Shown in pieces: positions 1 through 5,007 of a stretch of 5,007 bases of DNA. A program made the translations under genes and the position numbers. A model generated the notes under the pieces. The model did not search any database, was not told the DNA's origin, and saw only the letters and a program-made list of their open reading frames with translations. Within the stretch, counting starts at the first letter, position 1; each line of letters begins with the position of its first letter. Source of the stretch: Chloroflexota bacterium (GTDB lineage: Bacteria > Chloroflexota > Chloroflexia > Thermomicrobiales > UBA6265); NCBI GenBank assembly GCA_023392645.1, contig JAEVYR010000207.1, positions 1 to 5,007 on the forward strand, in the 5' to 3' direction.

Positions 1-1078
1 GCTGGAAGGCGGCCGTGGGCGCGTAGGCGGCGATGTCGCCGGTCCAGCCGAGCCGCTCGTCGCGCTGCGGGCAGTCGGTCGGGATGCCGAGGAAGTTGCC
101 CTTCTGGCTCCAGATCGAGTTCTGCACGAGCTGGTTGACCAGCGGGTGGGAGCACGCGAAGGTGCCGGTCGGTGTCATCGCCGAGTGCACGACGATGGCC
201 TCGATGGCGTCCGCGGTCAGCTCGCCGGGGTAGCCGCTCACCTCGGCGTAGCGGAAGCCGTGGAAGGTCAGGGTCGGCTCGAAGATGTCGTTGCCGCCGG
301 AGAGGACGAAGGTGTCGGTGGCCTTCGCCCCGCGCAGCGTCCGGGTACCCAGCTCGTCGTGCTCCAGCACCTCGGCGTGGCGAACCGTGATCTCGGTGCC
401 GGCGGGGCCGCTTGCGCGGAGGCGAACCCAGCCGGCGATGTTCTGGCCGAAATCGACCAGCGTCCGCCCGGCTGGCGAGGTCCAGATCCGCTCGGGCTGC
501 AGCACCTCGTGGCGAGTGATCGGCGGGCGGACCTGCGGCACGAGGGTCGAGCGGTCGAAGGCGATCTCGCGCATGTGCAGCGGCGCGAGCCGGCCGCGCA
601 GACGGGCGTCGATGCGCTCGCCGTCGTAGAGGGTATTTTCGACGACGTCCGAGCGCCGCGCGGTCCAGCCCGGCCCGGTGGCGATCGTCTGGGTCGAGCC
701 GTCCCGCCACGTCAATTCCAGCTCGCCGACGAAGCCGATCTCGTCGCCGTAGCTGACACGCGCGTCGTGGAAGCCGAGGTCGCCCCGCCACCAGCCGTTG
801 CCGAGCAACACCTCGAGCTCAGCGCCGTCGTCGACGATGGCGGTGACGTCCGTCTCCTGCACCTCCAGCCGCCACTCGAACGACGACCAGCCGGGCGAGA
901 GCACCGCCTCGCTGACGGGGTGCCCGCCGATGCGCGCCTCGTACGCGCCGTGGGCGGTGGCGCGCAGGGTCGCCGACGAGAGCTCGGCGCGGGGATGGTC
1001 GAGGGCGATGGTGGTCGCGAGCAGGATGGCGGCGCCGCGGTCGGCATCGGCGGTGATCATCCGCGCCTGGTCGAGCAT
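1..1078 (-). CDS. alpha-L-rhamnosidase, GH78 family (3' end beyond window)
   Basis: Glycoside hydrolase that removes terminal alpha-L-rhamnose from plant glycosides or polysaccharides, by an inverting mechanism in this family. My reading of the minus strand gives 359 uninterrupted codons from the ATG at 1078. Residues ~25-190 look like the GH78 N-terminal beta-sandwich, with the typical LGNGWWRGDLGF motif near residue 92. Residues ~195-305 match the concanavalin-like domain (TLVDFGQNIAGWVRL, HAEVLE, then FHGFRYAEV). From ~310 the (alpha/alpha)6 barrel begins, with DCPQRDERLGWTGD at 335-348. Glu341 is the likely general acid by family analogy, with Asp335 and Asp348 as substrate-pocket acids; the general base lies in the missing part. 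Family members are commonly about 900 residues, so over half is outside. There is no signal peptide, suggesting a cytoplasmic enzyme acting on imported oligosaccharides. It starts directly at the N-terminal sandwich, without the extra Ig-like domain many homologues carry. The start is supported by a good ribosome binding site. Confidence 0.93.
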   Translation of the reverse strand, partial: MLDQARMITADADRGAAILLATTIALDHPRAELSSATLRATAHGAYEARIGGHPVSEAVLSPGWSSFEWRLEVQETDVTAIVDDGAELEVLLGNGWWRGDLGFHDARVSYGDEIGFVGELELTWRDGSTQTIATGPGWTARRSDVVENTLYDGERIDARLRGRLAPLHMREIAFDRSTLVPQVRPPITRHEVLQPERIWTSPAGRTLVDFGQNIAGWVRLRASGPAGTEITVRHAEVLEHDELGTRTLRGAKATDTFVLSGGNDIFEPTLTFHGFRYAEVSGYPGELTADAIEAIVVHSAMTPTGTFACSHPLVNQLVQNSIWSQKGNFLGIPTDCPQRDERLGWTGDIAAYAPTAAFQ

Positions 1079-1087
1079 CGTGGGGCA

Positions 1088-1095
1088 TCCTTTCC
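1088..1095 (-). promoter_or_regulatory. ribosome binding site of the rhamnosidase
   Basis: The minus strand reads GGAAAGGA, nine bases before the ATG at 1078. It is a strong Shine-Dalgarno match and fixes the start of the glycosidase. A second ATG at 1088 overlaps this site but is in another frame. Confidence 0.7.
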
Positions 1096-1110
1096 GAGGT
1101 GGCGGGGGCG

Positions 1111-1157
1111 TGACGTTGACGACATCGTCGCAGACAGCGGACCTGCCCACAACGTCA
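1111..1157. repeat. inverted repeat in the gap upstream of the rhamnosidase; possible operator region
   Basis: TGACGTTG at 1111-1118 is perfectly mirrored by CAACGTCA at 1150-1157, 31 bases apart; the second arm includes the stop codon of the upstream membrane-protein gene. Adjoining the first arm, GACGACATCGTC at 1118-1129 is palindromic apart from its two central bases. The elements lie 33 bases or more ahead of the rhamnosidase start, where a sugar-responsive repressor would be expected to bind. The half-site ACGTTGT in the distal arm (minus strand) resembles the core of some LacI-family operators, which is suggestive only. TTGACG on the minus strand, overlapping the stop codon, could be a -35 box, but no convincing -10 follows. 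Confidence 0.35.
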
Positions 1158-2129
1158 ATCGCGCGGGGTGAGACGGCGTTCGGGGTGTCGCTCCAGCCAG
1201 GCGATGAAGGGCCGATCGTAGTGCTCCCGCAGCACGGCGGTGATGATCGCGCCGCTCACGACGAAGGTGCTGACCAGGTCGAGCATCCAGAGCAGCACGA
1301 TCACGCTGCCGACCGCGCCGAAGGCGCTGCCGGGGTCGATCAGCCCGACGATGAGGTCGAACCCGGTGAACGCCACCAGCGCCGCCACGCTGGCGAGCAC
1401 CGCACCCGGCATCGACCAGCGCGGCGACACCGGCACGTCGGGCGCCAGCAGGTAGAGCAGCGTCACGGCCGCCAGCAACAGCGCGCCGGGCAGCAGCCAG
1501 CTCGACGTCAGCACGGCGATCAGATCCGACCCCTCGCCGCGGCGGTTGGCGATCCAGGAGTCGACGTGCTCGCCGATCACGACGAGGAAGAAGGCGACGA
1601 TCACCAGCGCGCCGCCGGCGAGGGTGAGCGCGATGGAGAGGAGCTGGCGCTGGAGCCACGGGCGCGTATCGGTGACGTCGTAGGCGCGGTTGCAGGCGTA
1701 GGACAACGCGCTGGTGCCGCCGGAGCCGCCCCACAGCGCCAGGGCGAAGGCGACGATCGCGCCGATCGCGGCGGTGCCGCCGTCCTGCTCGGCGACGGCG
1801 TGCGTCACCAGCGATTGCAGCAGCGGTTGCAGCTCGACGGGCGCGCGGGCATCGATCTCGCGCGTCAGGAGCGGCGAGAGGCCGGAATCGGTGTAGCGAT
1901 CGATCACGGCGGCGAGCGACACCAGCAGCGCGATCATCGCCGGCAGGGCGTAGAGCAGGCTGTAGGCCGCCTGGCGCGAGAGCATGCCGACCGGGTGGCG
2001 CTGGAAGCCGGCGATCATCGCGGCGGCGAGCGACCAGGGCCGCGGGCGCTCCCGCTCGATCGCTGGTTGTCGCTCCACCACACCGCCCCCACGTTCGTCC
2101 GGTCTTTCGCAGAAGTATAGGAGGGTCAT
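1155..2129 (-). CDS. YihY/virulence factor BrkB family inner-membrane protein
   Basis: Multi-pass membrane protein of the YihY/BrkB family, whose biochemical role is not established; the old name ribonuclease BN for this family is a misassignment. The 324-residue frame shows about six hydrophobic segments near residues 55-76, 118-142, 161-187, 203-228, 241-263 and 272-298. Family landmarks are visible: AAYSLLYALPAMIALL in the first segment, ALWGGSGGTSALSYACNRAY after the second, LLYLLAPDVPVSPRWSMPGA leading into the fifth, and FGAVGSVIVLLWMLDL in the last. Length is usual for the family. The start is uncertain. The ATG at 2129 gives the longest frame but has no ribosome binding site, and its first eight codons include CTA and AGA, which look out of place in so GC-rich a gene. 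GTG codons at 2081 and 2078 (residues 17 and 18) follow a G-rich stretch at 2086-2090 and would begin nearer the conserved region. It lies 62 bases after the ATPase gene and 76 before the rhamnosidase gene. Confidence 0.9.
   Translation of the reverse strand: MTLLYFCERPDERGGGVVERQPAIERERPRPWSLAAAMIAGFQRHPVGMLSRQAAYSLLYALPAMIALLVSLAAVIDRYTDSGLSPLLTREIDARAPVELQPLLQSLVTHAVAEQDGGTAAIGAIVAFALALWGGSGGTSALSYACNRAYDVTDTRPWLQRQLLSIALTLAGGALVIVAFFLVVIGEHVDSWIANRRGEGSDLIAVLTSSWLLPGALLLAAVTLLYLLAPDVPVSPRWSMPGAVLASVAALVAFTGFDLIVGLIDPGSAFGAVGSVIVLLWMLDLVSTFVVSGAIITAVLREHYDRPFIAWLERHPERRLTPRD
2114..2119 (-). promoter_or_regulatory. possible -10 promoter element for the YihY-family gene
   Basis: The minus strand reads TATACT, a near-consensus -10 hexamer and an AT-rich island in otherwise GC-rich sequence. 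No -35 match is seen 16-18 bases upstream (the sequence there is AGCAGC/CAGCAG) and there is no extended -10 TG. If used, transcription would begin around 2107, downstream of the ATG at 2129, forcing initiation at the GTG codons at 2081 or 2078. The rare codons between 2129 and 2082 agree with that reading. Confidence 0.25.
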
Positions 2130-2163
2130 GGATGGAGCTGCTGGCGGCAGACCATCGCGCTGG

Positions 2164-2190
2164 GATCATGCCCGGGTCATGGGGATGATC
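2164..2190 (-). terminator. short hairpin directly after the ATPase stop codon
   Basis: On the minus strand GATCATcCCC and GGGcATGATC flank a seven-base loop: nine base pairs with one c-c mismatch. It begins one base after the TAG stop of the ATPase gene (2194-2192). There is no run of T after it, so it is not a standard intrinsic terminator. It could be a weak or T-less terminator, an mRNA 3'-end stabiliser or a protein-binding palindrome. Confidence 0.35.
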
Positions 2191-2191
2191 T

Positions 2192-5007
2192 CTAGCCTGC
2201 GACGGTCAGCGTCACCTCCGTGCCCGTCATGCTGCGCAGCAAGGCGTCGATTTCGTCGATCTCGAGACCGCCGGCCGCCTTACCCGCAGAAATGGCGGCA
2301 GCCCGGATCGTTGCATCCGGGTGAGGTTCGACGGCGTCGACGATGTACCCATGGTCCCGGAACCAGTCCTCCAGCCGTTCGGTTGTTGACTGATAAAACC
2401 CGGAGACTTGTCGATTTCTCAATGCGACGATCAGTGCCCGCCCGTCCCAGCCATGCGACGCCGCGCAGTCCACCACTTCGTGCCAAAATCGCTCGGTGAT
2501 GAGGTCCGAATCGTGCAGGCATGCCGTCGTCAATGGTCGCGGGCGTCCATAACGCCATTCCCGGCACGCCAGCTCGATCACCCGGGCGCGAGCATGGGCG
2601 CTGTCGTGGAGCGTGTCCGTGTCGATACCCACCAGGTGGTTGGCCTGCGACAAGGCGCGGTATTGCCCCCACGTCCGGACCCCGCGCGCATGAAGCTGCG
2701 CGAGTGCTTCGGGCTTGGTGATGAAATACCAGATATGATAGCCGTCGATCGTGTCGGCCCAAAGATCGATCGGCGGGACCGAGAGGAGCTTGTGGAGCTC
2801 CTCGTGAGTGGCCGAGGCGTCGATGGGGTCGCGCGCGAAGATCTCCTCGTCCCACTCATAAGCAGGGGGCGCCGTCGCCTGAGTGGAAAAGCGAACGGCT
2901 TCGAGGTCGATCACGCACGACGGAGCCGCGGGATCCTGCGTGTTTATCCGGGCCAGCCACTTGCCGATCTCGTCCTGCTGGGCCGTGAAGTAGAGCACCT
3001 GCCGACCCTGACGCGCGATCTCGATTGCTGCGTCAATGATCGCGATGGCGCGCTCGTCGTCGGTGTTGCCAAGCACCTCGTCGAGGATGACCGGCAATTG
3101 TGTTCCCTGCTCCGAGACGTCGATGAACGCCAGGCGCACGGCCAGCAGGAGATGGATCCGGGTCCCGCTGGAAAGTTGATCGAGTTCACGGGAACGCCCG
3201 GTCGTCGTATCGATCGCCAGGACGTCCGGGTCTTGGCCCCTCCCGGCACGCAACGTGTAGCTCCCGCTCGTGAACCTGGTGAAGTAGCGGTCCGCGATCT
3301 GGAGGACGACGGGTCGGTTCATGTGTTGATTTTGGTTCTCGATGAACGTGAAGAGACGTCTGGCGGAAACATCCTCGTACTGGCGCTGGCGGCAGTCCGT
3401 CAACGCATCCCGAGCCCGCGCCTCGCTGGCGATCGCATCCTCCAGCCTGGTTTCACGGCGTGCCTGTTGCGCCTTCATTTCGATCTCGAAGATCCGGGTC
3501 TGGAGCTCGTCGCGCCGCGAAGCCACCATCTCGGTGTCGTTCAGGGCTCGCTCGATCGCTTCGCGTGACAGGTCGGCCAGGCCGGGGGCATCTTGCAGTC
3601 CCGCGCGACGCGTTCGGACGATGACCTCGGCGGCCTCGAGGGCCCGCGTTGCCTCCGTGTAGTCTTCGACGGCATCGCAAAGCCGCTTCAGGCCCACATC
3701 GTCGTTCGTTTCGAGGCCGAGCGATTCGTAGATCCTGGAAAGTTCCAACTCCTGGCGTGAGACCTCTGGCTGGAGCTCGTCGACTATCCGGTGGCGAGAT
3801 TCGGCGATTGACGCCGTCAGCCGCTCCGCCGCCGACGCTCGTGACGCAAGCTCTTCGATCGCCGCCGCTGCCTGGCTGACATCGGTCACCGCGTCGCCGC
3901 CAACCGACTGGATGTCAGCGCTGATCTCGGCCAGCGTCTTTTCGAGCAGCGTCCTGGCCGACGAGGCGTTTGCCGTCGCATCCGCAAGCTCCTCAGCCGC
4001 CCGGCGCCAGCTTTCGAGCGATTCCACGGTGAGGCGCAGCGACGCCGGGTCCAGGTTCGCGGCGACGGCCCCGTAGATGTTTTGGAGTTCCTGGTGCGTG
4101 TGCTTGAAGGCATCGAGGCGGGCTTGCGTTTCCTGCCGGCTGCTCGCGAAACTGTCCCAGCGATGGAACTTCTCGGCCTCCAGGGTGGCGTTGCTCACCT
4201 CGCGCTGCAGCTCGGCCAGGCGGTTCTGGACCTCGCTCTCAGACCAGGCTTCGGGAGAGGCCAGCCCGAGGCGGGCGAATTCCTCCCGCAGGTGGTGCGC
4301 CTGATTATCCGAACCGCTGGGCCGCCCGAGTGCCAGTACGACCAGTGGGGCCGCGAGCAGGGCGAGCAGAAGCAGCCACGGCGAGGCCGCGATGGCGAGG
4401 CCGATCGCTTCCAGAACGATAACGCCGGCGCCGCCGAGCATGAGCCAGCGATGATAGCCCACCTGTTCGACGTTTTGTGCACGAATCGTCCCCATATACT
4501 GCTGAAGGATCGCCACTCCATTTCGGAGCGGCTCGCTGTCGGTTGGCCGCTCAATCGCTCCGAGCCAGTCCCAAATCCGCTTTTGGAGCTCGATGGTGTT
4601 CTCGAGATCGCGCATCTCGGACACCTGCGACGAGAGGGCATGGAGCCCCTCGGTTTCGAAGGTGGCCAGCTGTTCATCGGTGATATCGGACGCAATTCGG
4701 CGGCGAGCCAGATTGAGGCGCGCGGAAGCCGATTCGCGCTGGCGCTCTGCTTGCTCGATTCGCGATGCCACACGCTGGGCGAGTTCCAGGCGGTCTCGCA
4801 GCGTCACGACCAGGGTGTGAGGCACAGCTGTGCCGGCAAACCCCGTGGCGGCCAGCTCATTGGTCTGGAGCTCGAGGGCGCTGCTGGCACGTTCCTGCCT
4901 GGTTTGCGCCGCGGCAAGTTGAAACCGCAATTGCTTCGCCGCCTCGTACTCGTCGCCAGTCATGCGCCGAACCGCCTCGGGGAAGGCCTCCAGGGCGATC
5001 CTTCGCT
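2192..5007 (-). CDS. YhaN-like SMC/Rad50-type AAA ATPase with membrane hairpin and extra C-terminal region (5' end beyond window)
   Basis: Large coiled-coil ATPase of the SMC/Rad50/YhaN type; relatives work on DNA ends or chromosomes, often with an SbcD-like nuclease. Numbering from the Met codon at 4963: residues 1-165 are charged heptad-like coil; 172-213 hold two hydrophobic helices split by a short polar/proline break (membrane hairpin); 220-550 are a second long coil; 550-690 are the C-terminal ATPase lobe. That lobe has the ABC signature LSSGTRIHL (597-605), Walker B LPVILDE (623-629, Asp628-Glu629) and D-loop GNTDDER (632-638). The H-loop position reads FTAQQDE (659-665), with Gln where His is usual. 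Residues ~695-923 are an unrecognised, mainly helical region. The gene almost certainly starts outside the window: no Walker A or Q-loop is visible, and the frame stays open from 4963 to 5005 (14 more codons, ending LEAFPEAVRR before the Met). The Met at 4963 has only a weak GAGG 11 bases ahead. G+C looks lower than in the downstream genes. Confidence 0.88.
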   Translation of the reverse strand, partial: RRIALEAFPEAVRRMTGDEYEAAKQLRFQLAAAQTRQERASSALELQTNELAATGFAGTAVPHTLVVTLRDRLELAQRVASRIEQAERQRESASARLNLARRRIASDITDEQLATFETEGLHALSSQVSEMRDLENTIELQKRIWDWLGAIERPTDSEPLRNGVAILQQYMGTIRAQNVEQVGYHRWLMLGGAGVIVLEAIGLAIAASPWLLLLALLAAPLVVLALGRPSGSDNQAHHLREEFARLGLASPEAWSESEVQNRLAELQREVSNATLEAEKFHRWDSFASSRQETQARLDAFKHTHQELQNIYGAVAANLDPASLRLTVESLESWRRAAEELADATANASSARTLLEKTLAEISADIQSVGGDAVTDVSQAAAAIEELASRASAAERLTASIAESRHRIVDELQPEVSRQELELSRIYESLGLETNDDVGLKRLCDAVEDYTEATRALEAAEVIVRTRRAGLQDAPGLADLSREAIERALNDTEMVASRRDELQTRIFEIEMKAQQARRETRLEDAIASEARARDALTDCRQRQYEDVSARRLFTFIENQNQHMNRPVVLQIADRYFTRFTSGSYTLRAGRGQDPDVLAIDTTTGRSRELDQLSSGTRIHLLLAVRLAFIDVSEQGTQLPVILDEVLGNTDDERAIAIIDAAIEIARQGRQVLYFTAQQDEIGKWLARINTQDPAAPSCVIDLEAVRFSTQATAPPAYEWDEEIFARDPIDASATHEELHKLLSVPPIDLWADTIDGYHIWYFITKPEALAQLHARGVRTWGQYRALSQANHLVGIDTDTLHDSAHARARVIELACREWRYGRPRPLTTACLHDSDLITERFWHEVVDCAASHGWDGRALIVALRNRQVSGFYQSTTERLEDWFRDHGYIVDAVEPHPDATIRAAAISAGKAAGGLEIDEIDALLRSMTGTEVTLTVAG

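Noticed and set aside
146..1171. Long plus-strand open frame of 341 codons opposite the rhamnosidase gene.
   Set aside because: Its translation is rich in Ala, Gly, Arg, Glu and Val with no family motif, and the opposite strand encodes clear GH78 domains. It is an antisense shadow typical of high-GC coding DNA.
798..2120. Plus-strand open frame of 440 codons spanning the rhamnosidase start and the YihY gene.
   Set aside because: Low-complexity His/Gln/Arg/Asp-rich translation without domains; it covers two well-supported minus-strand genes and their gap.
1057..2169. Minus-strand open frame of 370 codons overlapping the YihY gene in another frame.
   Set aside because: The translation is an Arg/Ala-rich out-of-frame product, whereas the frame at 1155-2129 gives six membrane segments and family motifs.
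2128..2499. Plus-strand frame from the ATG at 2128, just after the AGGAGG site.
   Set aside because: Spacing from AGGAGG is only three bases, and the frame runs deep into the antisense of the ATPase C-terminus with a Pro/Arg/Ser-rich translation.
2408..3568. Plus-strand open frame of 386 codons opposite the ATPase head region.
   Set aside because: It is antisense to the ABC signature and Walker B region, which is clearly coding on the minus strand; no recognisable motif or start signal.
4195..4773. Second minus-strand frame of 192 codons inside the ATPase gene, raising the question of a frameshift.
   Set aside because: The main frame is continuous through this region with coherent coiled coil and membrane helices; the other frame is a shadow.

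Overview
The window is a GC-rich bacterial segment carrying three genes, all on the minus strand. Single lines counted by hand gave 75% G+C in the membrane-protein gene and 68% in the glycosidase gene, against 55-63% in the ATPase gene. Composition and protein character fit a high-GC lineage such as Actinomycetota or Chloroflexota, but nothing here fixes the taxon.

Reading in the direction of transcription (high to low coordinates): (1) 5007-2192 is a large SMC/Rad50-like ATPase, most like the YhaN branch. Its N-terminal head with the Walker A site lies beyond the window edge. What is visible is a coiled coil, a transmembrane hairpin, a second long coiled coil, the C-terminal ATPase lobe (ABC signature, Walker B, D-loop) and an extra C-terminal region of about 225 residues that I cannot assign. 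(2) After 62 bases with a short hairpin comes a YihY/BrkB-family multi-pass membrane protein (2129-1155; the true start may be a GTG at 2081 or 2078). (3) After 76 bases with an inverted repeat comes the first 359 codons of a GH78 alpha-L-rhamnosidase (1078 to the window edge), including its catalytic DER...GD motif.

The same orientation and short gaps would allow co-transcription. The three functions (DNA-associated ATPase, membrane protein of unknown role, cytoplasmic glycosidase) do not form an obvious pathway, and each gap holds a possible regulatory element, so separate transcripts are equally plausible. No RNA genes, insertion sequences, CRISPR arrays or attachment sites were seen. The plus strand has long open frames, but they look like antisense shadows of GC-rich genes.

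The part most worth a second look is the ATPase: a membrane-anchored SMC-like protein with a glutamine where the H-loop histidine normally sits and an unrecognised C-terminal extension. It may be one half of a nuclease-ATPase pair whose partner is outside the window.
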